Source: Centrapalus pauciflorus (lineage: Eukaryota; Streptophyta; Magnoliopsida; Asterales; Asteraceae). From it: a DNA stretch of 64,000 bases. The DNA lies in contig JAANYP010000163.1 in the NCBI GenBank assembly GCA_020465985.1, positions 274,406-338,405 on the forward strand. The letters are read 5' to 3'. The notes beneath the pieces were generated by a model. It did not search any database and was not told the origin of the DNA. It saw only the letters and a program-made list of their open reading frames with translations. Shown here piece after piece: positions 23,654 to 35,883 of this stretch. Each line of letters opens with the position of its first letter. The first letter of the stretch is position 1. Position numbers and translations under genes: made by a program.

Positions 23654-24960
23654 ATCAGATATATGCATAAACAATCTAAGTGTTGATTTATAAAATGTCA
23701 TAGACCCAAATGTCGGATCCTACTTGGATCCAACTTTATCATGAATGTCGGATTAGACTGGTTTCGGATATATAAAATTTCGGATCATGAGAATTTTGGT
23801 CAATTGGAATTTTGGCTATTGGTTGGGTCCGGCATTGTTGGAATGTTGGACCAATCTAATGTCCAACTTTACACACTAGGCATAAAATACATAAGTTGAA
23901 TTTTAGATCCATGAAATTCTGGGTCATGATTCGACTTGACATTAGTGTAGTCCGAGATCATATACTCACATAAATAATTCATCAGAAATTCAATCTCCAA
24001 GGGATCTGAATGTTGGATCGCTCCTTGGTCCGACTTTCAACAGAACTTGACAGATTTTACAAATATATAACCAAATCCGATTTTACACTATTTAGACATC
24101 AAAATCTACTGATACACAATTTTATAAACACTTTATACTTTTTTAACATCAATTTGATATTTACAAGTATTGATATGGCTAATGTTGACCGATTCAAGGG
24201 ATTATGATGAACATAGACGACACACACCCCAAGAACACACAGTTAGTAAATCACTTACTTGGAGATGAAATTGGAATCTGAAATTTGTTATGGAGTTTCA
24301 ATACTCTTTGATGATTGTTAGAAACTTGTTATTGCATACATACATCCAAAATTTTGTTCAAATCTTCAAATCGGTTTATGTTAAAAACTGAACCCAAAAG
24401 TCTCAATCAAACCCAAATATATTCAATCTTATCTTAAATGGATGCTTGAATCATGTTCTAGATTCATAGAAAGGTGTAAGCAAAATCAAGTTTCCAACTT
24501 GATGCGGATCAATTTCGTGGTTTTGATTTATAGATAGATAGAGTCGAGGGAGAGTGTGTTAAGAAGAGAAAGAAAGAGATTTGTAATTGTGAATGGATGA
24601 CACTGAAAGGTGGATTTTTATACATTTGTCACTTTTACCTCATTGTACTTCAAAGTTTCATATCTTATCAGTTTAACCCTTACATTCTATTTCTTTTGAC
24701 TTAATAAATCATATGCTCAATTAAAATCACCAAAATTAATATAAGTTACTCTTTATGTATAATCCAGCAACAAACTTGCATTTGTCTCAAAATACAAAAA
24801 TAAAGCTTCAATTACAACTCAAAAGCTTAATTAGAAATCTAGCTGTTACACGTGAAAATTTAAAATTAAAAGTTGTAAATAATTATGGAAAAATCATACT
24901 TGAAAGTTTTAAGATTAAATTTCTCAATCATATTTTGAGAGCGTTGGTATAATGATGATA
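23654..24960. other. Probable old gypsy LTR remnant (right part)
   Basis: Continues the DNA interrupted at 15668. It carries scattered CGGAT/ATCCG-type motifs (23715-23790, 24000-24080). The late part (24540-24680: a GAGAGAGTGTGT-like run, then ATTTGCCATTT/GTCACTTTTACC-type text) parallels 62480-62570. Coding ORFs here are not credible. Identity as an LTR is inferred from these parallels. Confidence 0.35.
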
Positions 24961-25339
24961 TATATAATTATGTACTTATGTGGTGATGACATGTCATTGA
25001 TATGGACATTACATGTCAAGAAAAAAGTCACATAATTAGTCATGTAAATAATAAGTATGTGGGTCGATAAAATTTTCAAATTAGATCATCATAAGAAGTT
25101 TATTTACTAAAACAAATAAAAGAAAATTTAATACATAAAATGGACCAACCATTAAAGTTTTTTTTGTATTATATGACAATTTTTTCTATTTAAGGGGTTT
25201 ATACTAATATTTTTGAGTTAATATTTAAAAGAAACGTTTAATATGATGCAATGAAATGAAATTTATGAGTTATTTTAACGAATAATAGTTACACATTATA
25301 TTATTTATGTATAAAATATTATAAAAGTCTGTTTTCTTA

Positions 25340-25800
25340 GGATATTTGTGCAAAAAAAACATTCAAGATAGATCATTTTTGTGATTAAAACTCTTACTCA
25401 TTATTTATTGCACAAAAAATTCCAACTAACTAAATTTTATCAAAATGAGTTTTTTTTTACAAAAAAAATGACTTTCAACTTGTTGAACCGGTTACAATCT
25501 GCTGACCAACATGTTGTCTCCGACGAACTCACTTGTCTATGTTTTATGTCTTAAATTCACATTTTTTGTTGAAATCTTTATTTAAATCTATGTTTTTTTT
25601 ATTGGAATTTACTTTTTCGTCGAAATTTCAGTGGTCACTGATGACTTGACGACAGTGACATGTGACTTTCAATCGGTTACAACCGGTAATATCCAAATTC
25701 CGTGAGATTTTACCGGTTGAGAATTTGTTATACAATGAAAAATGATTAGGGTTTTAATCACAAAAAAATCCAACTTTAACATTTTTTACACAAATATTCC
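25340..25800. mobile_element. Palindromic Mutator-type element, older copy
   Basis: Long inverted arms: the left arm GGATATTTGTGCAAAAAAAA and a GTGATTAAAACTC block pair with right-arm sequence ending ATTTTTTACACAAATATTCC. The centre carries CCGGTTACAA/ACCGGT palindromes. It is the same family as 58572-59531. Flanks TTTTCTTA and TATTTTCTT are only imperfect duplicates, so the element is older or its edges have drifted. Confidence 0.6.
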
Positions 25801-26386
25801 TATTTTCTTTATATAAAATAAAATCTATACTAATCTTCATTGTCCCTTATTATATATACATACATTTATCATATGGTATAGACCAATGATTTTTTTTCTT
25901 TTTTTCTTTTTTTTTTAAATTTTAAATTTAAAATTTTCATAATACACCTTCATCTTATTTATTTAGCCCCTTTTATTTTAACAAATTTCCCTTTTAATTC
26001 TTTTTTAACATTTATTATTACAACATTTTCTTACATACTTAAAATTATTATTTTAATTATTGGAGTTGTCTTTAGAAACTATTATGTTATGTTTAATTAT
26101 ATAAAAAAGACTTTATTATTCAAATGCACGATACAAAATTTCAATGAAATTGTTTTATAATTAAAATGTAACTATTTAATATTTAGTTTTTTTTATTGAA
26201 TATGATCATGTATAACATTGAACATTACTATTATAACGTTGACAAACTGTAATCGATGTATTAAAGACATTATCGTTATAAATTTATTTGATTTGATCGT
26301 AAAACCAACAAATTAAATTGACGATTAAACCTAATTAATGTCAAATTTTCAAATTATGGTTATGAATATTTTATCAATTAATTATG

Positions 26387-28399
26387 TGTAACACCCTCAA
26401 ACTAATCCACAATGCCACATAAATACCACGTCAGCAATGATATAATATAATAATCCCTATACTATTCCCAATACATACATGCAGAAACCCGATAGTTTTA
26501 AAACTTTAATCACCTAAATAAGTCACGGAAGTCCCTGAATATATTACCCACTATCCGAAGTACGCATAAACATTCCCAAAATATGACTACCTTTAGCACA
26601 GGCAGCTAGCTCCTCGATAAATGTCACAGTAACCCTACTTGGGTCCAGCAGGCCTACTAAATCTCTGATCACCTGAGACACACACACACAACAACACACA
26701 CTGGGTCAGCTAATGCTGGTGAGAATGCAAGGGTTAGTGTACGATTATAAAGCTCAGAAAATGATTAACTCAATAATAAAACGTTCAGCATTCTCTACTG
26801 AACAAGTATATGAGATCCCACAAGGTAGCTCAATAGGTACTCAACTCGTGTGGATAAATCCACGTACCCAAATCCCTAGACCGCACAAAGCAGTCATCAG
26901 GAACTCAAAAGGGAATTGGGAGCGACCCAACCCCTGCCCAGCCGTACGGTTTAATATCTCAACAGCTCAAGTGTCTCAAATCTCATATAATAAAACACAG
27001 TTGTCAATAAAACTCGATAATACATGCATGATAATATCTCGATAAAAAGCTCGTAATAAAACTCATAATATCTCGTAAGAAAGCTCAGTAAAAGATCATG
27101 CAAGTATTAAATAAACAATCGTACAAGTATCTCAGAAAAACATGCAATCTCACCTGCCCTGAAGTCAAACTACTCAAGTCTCGGTTCCCTGCCCGTCCTC
27201 AACCCTATCAACTCGAGACCCTGGAATCACAACACAATGACTCTATATCACAATCACAATCACAGCTCAAGTTCTCAATCACAACCCAACAGCTCTGGAT
27301 ACCCGATTTCTCGATAACTCAACAGCTCTATACACAATACTCATATAACTCGCACAGACTCAGATACTCAACCACCAACCCACACAACCCGAATACTCAA
27401 ACACAAGATCCCAACTAACCCACACAACTCGAACACTCAAACACGAGATCCCAACCAACTCACACAATCCCAGATACCCAAAAGACGCATTCTCAATATC
27501 ACAATTTCGACCCAACAACTCTATACACAATTCTCAACAATTCTCGAGACCCCAAGGACCCAAATATACGACTCACAGAACCCAAAAACCCGACCCGAAC
27601 CCTCAGCCGCATCGCGGCCGCATTCAACAAGTCGCGGTCGCACTGACTCTATCGCGGTCGCGGCCGCGCTGACCTCAAACTCGGCCGAGCTCACATCGCG
27701 GTCCGAGCTCGGGCTCAAACCGCCTGCGATCATCTCAAGAACATCGCGGCCCGCGATCAACGGATCGCGGTCGCGCTCACGGACGAACAGTAGCAGTTAT
27801 GCTCTGTTTCTGCACAGCCAGGGGAAATCACCCCAACTCGACTTTCAGCTCAATTTTATGCAGTTAATTCATCTTGAATTTACCCAGAAACGTAAACAAA
27901 CATAATTCCTTCGATTATATACCACTAACAACAATTAACCCATAAACTAGAGCTCGAATTTACCTCAAATATATATCCGAATCCAAAGGAGAATTTGATG
28001 CTTAACTCAGGAGCTTGATCACAACTTAAGGCTTCAATTCTTGCTGTTGGAATTTCAAACACACATATACACACTCTCAATCTTAGCTCTGGCTTTTGAA
28101 ATGAGCTTAAGAAACAAGGAAGCAACATATATATACGTTTTGGGTTTAACTCGGTCCGATACCCAAAAATCCGATCCCGACACCCCAAAATACAATTTAT
28201 ATCCCCGGGTCCCAATTTATTTAATAATTCTCAAAATTATAATCTTTTATTAAAACTTAATCCCGACACCCGGTTAACCCGAAATCTTATCACGTGACAC
28301 TTCCACGTAAAACTCAATAATTGGTCCAACTCAATCATAATATTATAATCAACCCAATCACATAATTCCACGTCCCCGTCCCAAAAGTGGGATGTTACA
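26387..28399 (-). repeat. 3' LTR of young Ty3/gypsy element
   Basis: 2,013 bp, TGTAACA...TGTTACA on either strand. It pairs with 32177-34183, with about six substitutions and one 6-bp indel (CAATCA unit near 27250) between them. A TATATATA box lies near 28126-28135, oriented for minus-strand transcription. A CpG-rich patch at 27605-27775 has repeated TCGCGGTCGC/GCGGCCGC motifs. Small ORFs inside are duplicated between the two LTRs and are not genes. Confidence 0.95.
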
Positions 28400-28440
28400 A
28401 GTCTCCCCTCCTTATAAAGATTCTGTCCTCAGAATCTAGC
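28395..28440 (-). pseudogene. Gypsy pol C-terminus and polypurine tract
   Basis: On the minus strand the codons for DSEDRIFIRRGDL end in TAA, a common gypsy pol tail. The purine tract AAGGAGGGGAGACT overlaps the last codons. The stop lies a few bases inside the 3' LTR, which starts at 28399. Confidence 0.75.
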
Positions 28441-29499
28441 TCAACACCAAAAACCGAAAATACCTCACGCATCTCTTTGCCTGACTCCCGGTTTGTCATT
28501 ATTTTAAACAATTAATCACCTTACTTCTCTTGCACATCTCAACCTCGCATACACGATTTCACAATACATCGCAAAAATCCTCTTAATCCTCTACAATACA
28601 AAACTTAGAGTCTACACAACCCACTACTTCTCAACCCATATAATTATCACCATTAACATACCAATACAAACAACGGCCTTACATTTCACGAGAAATCCTC
28701 TACGAATCGCCCTTAATACTCAGCTAAGCTCAAGAGACTTCAAATCTCAGATACAAGCAATCACTTTATCTCTTTACATTAACACGCTCTCCCAACCCCT
28801 CAATAAGCCTCACATTACAGCACAAAAATCCTCTGAACTTTCTATCAATGCTAAAATCGAACCTCATTCACTGATCCTTCTACCCTATGAGGCGCTCCCT
28901 TACTTCTCAACTCATTCAATCAACACAAACTAACACGTTAACATCGTCACAGATCCCACAATGAGCGAGAAATCTCTATAAATCATCTCTAACTCCTCAA
29001 CAAAGCCCAAGAAACACTAAACTCAAACACAGACATAACCAACTCCAATTCTCAATAACCTCAATTCTCACTAGATCCATTTTCATCCCTGTCTTACTCA
29101 TCACTGCCCGCTCTAAAACTGTCCCTTTCGGCCAAAAACTCATACCTCAAGAACTCCCCGCATAACCTCTCTCACCAGAAGATACTGGGAACCTCCCTCA
29201 AACACTGATTATACTCCTCATAGGCATCAGATTTACTGAAACTCAATCATCAACAACCTCTAATATACTACTACTTTAAACTCTATTCACTAAGGCAGCT
29301 CTACTATCTACCCACTTGGTAATCACAAAGCAGATAACTATTAATCACAGAAGCATGTCAACACTTATGGCCAATCAGCTCTCGAATTAACACAACAGGT
29401 ATTCTGATCCACTAATATAAAAGATATTCCCATCCACTCATAATATCATAAAGACATCTCCATCAAATCACTAAACACAATATCACAGATGTGGACAAA
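28441..29499 (-). other. Degenerate interior of the gypsy element
   Basis: Between the integrase remnant and the pol tail. It presumably derives from the integrase core and C-terminal domain, but I could not read a continuous frame. The plus strand is rich in A and C and poor in G, unlike flanking DNA. Confidence 0.4.
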
Positions 29500-29720
29500 C
29501 ACACACTATGGAATGATCCACGGGATTCTCACTATAAAGCCCATGGTGATATCATACCACTTTCACTCTGGAATCTCTAATGGCTGAAGTCTACCATGTA
29601 GCTTCTATTGCTCATTCTTAACTCTCAAACACGTTATACACACCTCTATCCACTTTCCCACATCCCTCTTCATCCCTGGGTCACCAATGAAGAACTCGCA
29701 GATTTAGGTGCATCTCCGTG
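29500..29720 (-). pseudogene. Gypsy integrase remnant
   Basis: Minus-strand translation shows PGMKRDVGKWIEVCITC followed by LRVKNEQ, the second half of the HHCC zinc-binding domain. Further on comes KWYDITMGFIVRIPW, matching the W-x-D/E-I-T/S-M-D-F-I start of the catalytic core. In-frame stops interrupt it, and the core residue after ITM is Gly where Asp is expected. Confidence 0.75.
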
Positions 29721-30289
29721 CTACCCGAATGGATCGACAATATAGACTTATGGGAATCATTTAGAATCAGTTGTCTCAAATTCCCTACTCGAGGGACCCA
29801 TACTTGACCACGAAGGGTCATCAATCCTTGATCATCCCTATTCAATAACTCTGACTGACCAACTAACCTCTCTCTTCACACATTCTCGCCTTTCAGCCCC
29901 TCCTCCTGAGCTAACTGCAGATCATCAATCAGGGTCGACATGACCTCTAATCGAGATGTACTCTACTATCAAAAGGATCAATCCACTAACACATCACAAA
30001 CACATTCACAATGATTACCTATATAGCTCACATACTCAATATGATTGATCCACTAACATCACACAAATTCCAACTTTGAAATCCCAATAACTCAGCTTGC
30101 CACAATATATTTCGCTTTCACACACATACCCATAAATCATAGTCCCATACATAACAACCCCGCCCCCTTATCACTAAATCCCATAATCACGGACATAACA
30201 AAGCAACCATACGCAACAAAACGCCTACACTCATCACAACATAGGTTAATAACCCACCTCACAACTGATACACACTCAAAGCAAGTTCA

Positions 30290-30480
30290 AAAAGGCATAC
30301 CCAAAATCACATTAACAGTATCTCGAGCTCCATCTACAGTCACTTAAAAGACCTGACCCCGTACTCTAATATCATAATAATCGGGTAACGATGGCTCCAC
30401 TCTGACTCTACTAGGATTCTCGCCCTACATCACTAATCTCGACTCTGGACAGATTCGCACCCTATTCCCCGGCCTCCCAC
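30290..30480 (-). pseudogene. Gypsy protease remnant
   Basis: The minus strand reads ...RVRGQVF*VTVDGARDTVNVILGMPF*... The VNVILGM segment corresponds to the conserved end of plant gypsy proteases (V-D-V-I-L-G-M-D-W). Stops interrupt it. The catalytic D-S/T-G triplet is not clearly readable. Confidence 0.6.
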
Positions 30481-30791
30481 AACAAAGCACAACAGCTCAT
30501 GAATAATACACATGGCGGCAGCATACCCTCGCTGGCCGCATCAATAACATCTGCACACACATGGCCCATTGTGGCGACAGTGGCATCTCCAAATTAAAGG
30601 CACATAGCCTAATAAGAATAAATATACCAAATGCAACATCATGTGACTCTCCCTCCTCCTCAGCTATAGCCTGAAACAAAAACTCTACCTCTGACCCTCG
30701 GTACTCCATCTCCTCCACGAGGCGTTAACGACAACTCTGACGCCCCGACCCCACTCGAACTCGCCCCCGGAAATCCCATCCCTGGACTCGG

Positions 30792-31480
30792 ACAATCTCA
30801 TGACATATGTTCCAGCTTCCTACATCGGAAGCACAATGACTCCTATGATGAACATGCAACAGCAGTGTGGCCAAACTGGCCACAACAAAAACATCTCAGG
30901 TGCTCTGGGGCACACGGCCCTGCATGGCGGTGATGACACTACTGACAATCTCTTGCTCTGAACACCGAGCTCTCAACTCTACTTCCCGAATCCCTAGATC
31001 CTCTATCATCACTTCCCTAACCCTGGCCCTGACTCTGACTCAGTCTCTGGCTTTACCCCAATTATCTCGGACCCTGATCCCGACCTCGACTCCAACTCTG
31101 ACTGATCTCAGACCTCCTCCCATCTCAATCCTGATCTCGTTGATCCCCCGAACTCTGACCTCTCTGCTCAAAGCATCCATCCTGTCGACTTTCTCGACAT
31201 CCCCTCGATGACCCAGTACTCTACCCCGGCCCAATGACTCAACTCGCTGTTTCTAGGAAGTCAGCTGTTCTCTCTGCCTCTCCACCTCCCTCTCTCTACA
31301 TCCCGCACACTCCACAGCCGATGCAAAAGTGGGATCACGCAACATCCCCACAATTTCCCTAATATCAGATCTCAACTCTCAATAAACATACTAACCATCC
31401 GCTCAATAGCCACCTGATGTGGCACAAACTGAGCTCTATCATTAAACACATTAATATACTCCTGGACTGACATGGATCCT
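30792..31480 (-). pseudogene. Gypsy gag remnant with two zinc knuckles
   Basis: The capsid-like stretch VQEYINVFNDRAQFVPHQVA is readable at about 31400-31480, then frames break. Two CX2CX4HX4C knuckles follow: CFCCGQFGHTAVAC at 30852-30893 and CFRCRKLEHMS*DC at 30792-30833. The second has a TGA where CGA (Arg) would be expected, a C-to-T change. Confidence 0.8.
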
Positions 31481-32160
31481 TACTACAAGTAAATAAACTC
31501 ATACTTCAATTCTCACCTCGTATTCTGGGGGCAACACTACAGCTCAAACTCCACTCGGAACTCCTCCCATGGCACCAAGTACGCATCATCAATTCCTCAA
31601 GCACTCTCAACAGAATCTCACCATCGCAACGCTCTGCTCTTAAGCAAATAAGACGCATCACTTACTCTATCAGCTCGATCTACATACACTATCCAAAAGC
31701 AACTTTAACCTCTCACAACCAATCCAGTGCCTTCAAGGCACCGGTACCTCCAAAGAACTCAAAAATATGACCCGACATAAAGTCCTTAAGGACCCCCACG
31801 ATAGCTGGCTAGAAGAAGCACCAGCCCCTGATCTCTGGCCTCCCTCAGGCGGAGGCACCACTCCCCAATCCCAACCCGATCACTGCACCGGAAAACGCTC
31901 ATCCAATATCGGACTCAATACCGAACACAACTCAAACTTACACACAAACTCATCACCCCTAAAATCATAACCCTGAGGCCTGCTGCCCTCACACTCCATA
32001 ACTAACCCGCACATTAAGAACAACAACACATATTAACTCTACACAACTCTATACCCTACTCATTTATCACTTAATACTCTACTTCGGATTGCAATCCAAG
32101 GATCTAGACTCTGTGGTTTAAGCTTAAGCATCCACTAGATACTTAATCTCTTAAACCTAG

Positions 32161-32172
32161 GCTCTGATACCA
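32161..32172 (-). promoter_or_regulatory. Gypsy primer-binding site
   Basis: TGGTATCAGAGC on the minus strand, complementary to initiator tRNA-Met, four bases from the 5' LTR end (32177). It fixes the minus orientation of the element. Confidence 0.9.
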
Positions 32173-32176
32173 AGCT

Positions 32177-34183
32177 TGTAACACCCTCAAACTAATCCAC
32201 AATGCCACATAAATACCACGTCAGCAATGATATAATATAATAATCCCTATACTATTCCCAATACATACATGCAGAAACCCGATAGTTTTAAAACTTTAAT
32301 CACCTAAATAAGTCACGGAAGTCCCTGAATATATTACCCACTATCCGAAGTACGCATAAACATTCCCAAAATATGACTACCTTTAGCACAGGCAGCTAGC
32401 TCCTCGATAAATGTCACAGTAACCCTACTTGGGTCCAGCAGGCCTACTAAATCTCTGATCACCTGAGACACACACACACAACAACACACACTGGGTCAGC
32501 TAATGCTGGTGAGAATGCAAGGGTTAGTGTACGATTATAAAGCTCAGAAAATGATTAACTCAATAATAAAACGTTCAGCATTCTCTACTGAACAAGTATA
32601 TGAGATCCCACAAGGTAGCTCAATAGGTACTCAACTCGTGTGGATAAATCCACGTACCCAAATCCCTAGACCGCACAAAGCAGTCATCAGGAACTCAAAA
32701 GGGAATTGGGAGCGACCCAACCCCTGCCCAGCCGTACGGTTTAATATCTCAACAGCTCAAGTGTCTCAAATCTCATATAATAAAACACAGTTCTCAATAA
32801 AACTCGATAATACATGCATGATAATATCTCGATAAAAAGCTCGTAATAAAACTCATAATATCTCGTAAGAAAGCTCAGTAAAAGATCATGCAAGTATTAA
32901 ATAAACAATCGTACAAGTATCTCAGAAAAACATGCAAACTCACCTGCCCTGAAGTCAAACTACTCAAGTCTCGGTTCCCTGCCCGTCCTCAACCCTATCA
33001 ACTCGAGACCCTGGAATCACAACACAATGACTCTATATCACAATCACAGCTCAAGTTCTCAATCACAACCCAACAGCTCTGGATACCCGATTTCTCGATA
33101 ACTCAACAGCTCTATACACAATACTCATATAACTCGCACAGACTCAGATACTCAACCACCAACCCACACAACCCGAATACTCAAACACAAGATCCCAACT
33201 AACCCACACAACTCGAACACTCAAACACGAGATCCCAACCAACTCACACAATCCCAGATATCCAAAAGACGCATTCTCAATATCACAATTTCGACCCAAC
33301 AACTCTATACACAATTCTCAACAATTCTCGAGACCCCAAGGACCCAAATATACGACTCACAGAACCCAAAAACCCGACCCGAACCCTCAGCCGCATCGCG
33401 GCCGCATTCAACCAGTCGCGGCCGCACTGACTCTATCGCGGTCGCGGCCGCGCTGACCTCAAACTCGGCCGAGCTCACATCGCGGTCCGAGCTCGGGCTC
33501 AAACCGCCTGCGATCATCTCAAGAACATCGCGGCCCGCGATCAACGGATCGCGGTCGCGCTCACGGACGAACAGTAGCAGTTATGCTCTGTTTCTGCACA
33601 GCCAGGGGAAATCACCCCAACTCGACTTTCAGCTCAATTTTATGCAGTTAATTCATCTTGAATTTACCCAGAAACGTAAACAAACATAATTCCTTCGATT
33701 ATATACCACTAACAACAATTAACCCATAAACTAGAGCTCGAATTTACCTCAAATATATATCCGAATCGAAAGGAGAATTTGATGCTTAACTCAGGAGCTT
33801 GATCACAACTTAAGGCTTCAATTCTTGCTGTTGGAATTTCAAACACACATATACACACTCTCAATCTTAGCTCTGGCTTTTGAAATGAGCTTAAGAAACA
33901 AGGAAGCAACATATATATACGTTTTGGGTTTAACTCGGTCCGATACCCAAAAATCCGATCCCGACACCCCAAAATACAATTTATATCCCCGGGTCCCAAT
34001 TTATTTAATAATTCTCAAAATTATAATCTTTTATTAAAACTTAATCCCGACACCCGGTTAACCCGAAATCTTATCACGTGACACTTCCACGTAAAACTCA
34101 ATAATTGGTCCAACTCAATCATAATATTATAATCAACCCAATCACATAATTCCACGTCCCCGTCCCAAAAGTGGGATGTTACA
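32177..34183 (-). repeat. 5' LTR of young Ty3/gypsy element
   Basis: 2,007 bp; partner of 26387-28399. It has the same TATATATA promoter-like box (near 33910-33918) and the same CpG-rich motif cluster (33390-33560). Confidence 0.95.
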
Positions 34184-35661
34184 TTATGGTTCCGATCCGA
34201 TTTAATAAGACATTGTTTGTAATTTTAGCATTCCAAAATCTATAAACCAATTATAAGAACCGACTGACAGTATTATTTGTATTGCTTCTTGAATCTATAT
34301 CAGCTTTCCATTTTCACTCTTCGATGTTGGTTCAGTTGTGTTTGTTTGAATTGTTTGAAAAGTATTTTTTTTATTTATTTGTATTTCTATTTATTTTTGT
34401 AATTAATGTTTTAGACCCCGCAGCAATGCACGGGTGTTTAATAACTCATATACATACAATTATCATATTTTTAAAACTCCAATCACATTCTTCCACGTTT
34501 TTGGTTGGTTTTTTTTTTAATATTAAATTTAAATTTTTCATAAACCACTCTTATCTTATTGTTATATTTTATTTACCCCTTCTATTTTAATAAATTTTTG
34601 TTTCGTCCTTTTTTAACATTTATATTACAAATTTTCTTACACACTTAAAATTATGATTTTAGTTATACTTATGTTTAATTAGAGTTGTCTTTTAAAACTA
34701 TTATGATATGTTTGATTGTATGAAAAAGACTTTATTATTCAAATGTATATTATGAAATTCTAATGAATTTGTTTTATTAATAAATTTTTGTTTCGTCCTA
34801 TTTTAACATTTATTATTACAAATTTTTCTTACACACTTAAAATTATGATTTTAGTTATACTCATGTTTAGAATTGTCTTTAAAACTATTATGTTATGTTT
34901 AATTGTATGAAAAAGACTTTATTATTCAAATTTACAATATAAAATTCTAATGAATTTGTTTTACAATTAAAATGTAACTATTTAATATTAAATTTTTTTT
35001 ATTAAATATGATTAACATTAAACATTAATATTATTACAACGTTTTCTTACGTACTTAAATTTATGATTTTAATTAAACTTATGTTTGGAGTTGTCTTTTG
35101 AAACTATTATGTTATGTTTAATTGTATGAAAAAGACTTTATTATTCAAATGCACAGTACAAAATTTAAATGATATTGTTTTATGATTAAAATGTAACTAT
35201 TTAATTAGATTTTTTTATTAAATTTGATCATGTATAACATTGAACATTACTATAATAACGTTGACAAACCCTAATCAATGTATCAGAGACATTACCGTTA
35301 TAAATCTACCTGGTTTGATCGTGAAACCAACAAATTATAGACGATTAGATCTAATTAATGACATTTTCAAAAGATGGTTATGAATAATTAATTAATTAAT
35401 TATGGGTCCGATCCGATTTAATAAGACATCGTTTGTAATTTTAGTATTTCAAAAATCTAGAATACCAATTATAATAACCAACTAATAGTATTATTTGTCT
35501 TGCTTTCTGAATCTATATCGGTTTTCCAATTTCACTCTTCAAATCTTGTTCAGTTGTTTTTCGTTATTTGAATAGTTTTTTATCCATTTGTTTTTATATT
35601 TATTTTTGTAAACAATATTTTAGACCCGCAGCAACGCGCGGGTGTTAATAACTCGTTTATT

Positions 35662-35883
35662 ATACATTTCATTTCATTTAATAGTACCATTTTCTGATTG
35701 TATTTATTTATTTTTAGACTGAAAATATATCACATGAATTTGTTAAACCAAGCGCGCGCAGGATTTCTTCAAATTAGGGTTTCCCTTCCACACCGGTTTT
35801 GGGAAAAATCCCTTGTCTCCGTGCTTTTCTAGGGTTTTAATTAGTTTTTCCAGGTTCACTCAGCACAGATTAGGTTACGGAAA
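35662..35883 (+). promoter_or_regulatory. CPSF73-I 5' leader and presumed promoter
   Basis: Only about 220 bp separate the Helitron-like repeat from the start codon. The stretch becomes CT-rich (TTTCCCTTCCACACC, CCCTTGTCTCCG), as in plant leaders. No clear TATA box is seen. If transcription starts here, the core promoter abuts or includes repeat DNA. Confidence 0.35.

Larger units (their letters stand above)
26387..34183 (-). mobile_element. Young, coding-dead Ty3/gypsy (Tekay/Del-like) retrotransposon
   Basis: 7,797 bp with perfect TSD TTATG (26382-26386, 34184-34188) and 2-kb LTRs about 99.7% identical. The 3,777-bp interior (28400-32176) reads on the minus strand as primer-binding site, degenerate gag with two zinc knuckles, protease remnant, integrase remnant and a pol C-terminus. 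Stops and frameshifts occur throughout. Only about 550 bp separate the protease and integrase remnants, too little for reverse transcriptase plus RNase H. Lineage is judged from LTR length, the TGTAACA termini and the pol tail. Confidence 0.92.
25850..35660 (+). repeat. Tandem pair of Helitron-like repeats, first copy split by a gypsy element
   Basis: Two head-to-tail copies of the same AT-rich sequence. Copy A runs from about 25880 to 26386 and resumes at 34189-34450. Copy B covers about 34500-35660. Both end in a GC hairpin, CCCGCAGCAAYGCRCGGG, then TGTT(T)AATAACTC (34417-34450, 35625-35655), like a Helitron 3' end. Copy B contains about three copies of a 190-210-nt subrepeat marked by GACTTTATTATTCAAAT (34736, 34915, 35134), whereas copy A has one (26109). 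No canonical TC start was identified, so the Helitron label is tentative. Confidence 0.5.

Noticed and set aside
26713..28253. Several ORFs of 70-110 codons repeated at 32503-34037
   Set aside because: They are duplicated because the two LTRs are duplicated; none has a known domain.
30867..31211. Plus-strand Ser/Thr/Leu-rich ORF
   Set aside because: Antisense shadow of the degenerate gag remnant, which shows recognisable zinc knuckles on the minus strand.
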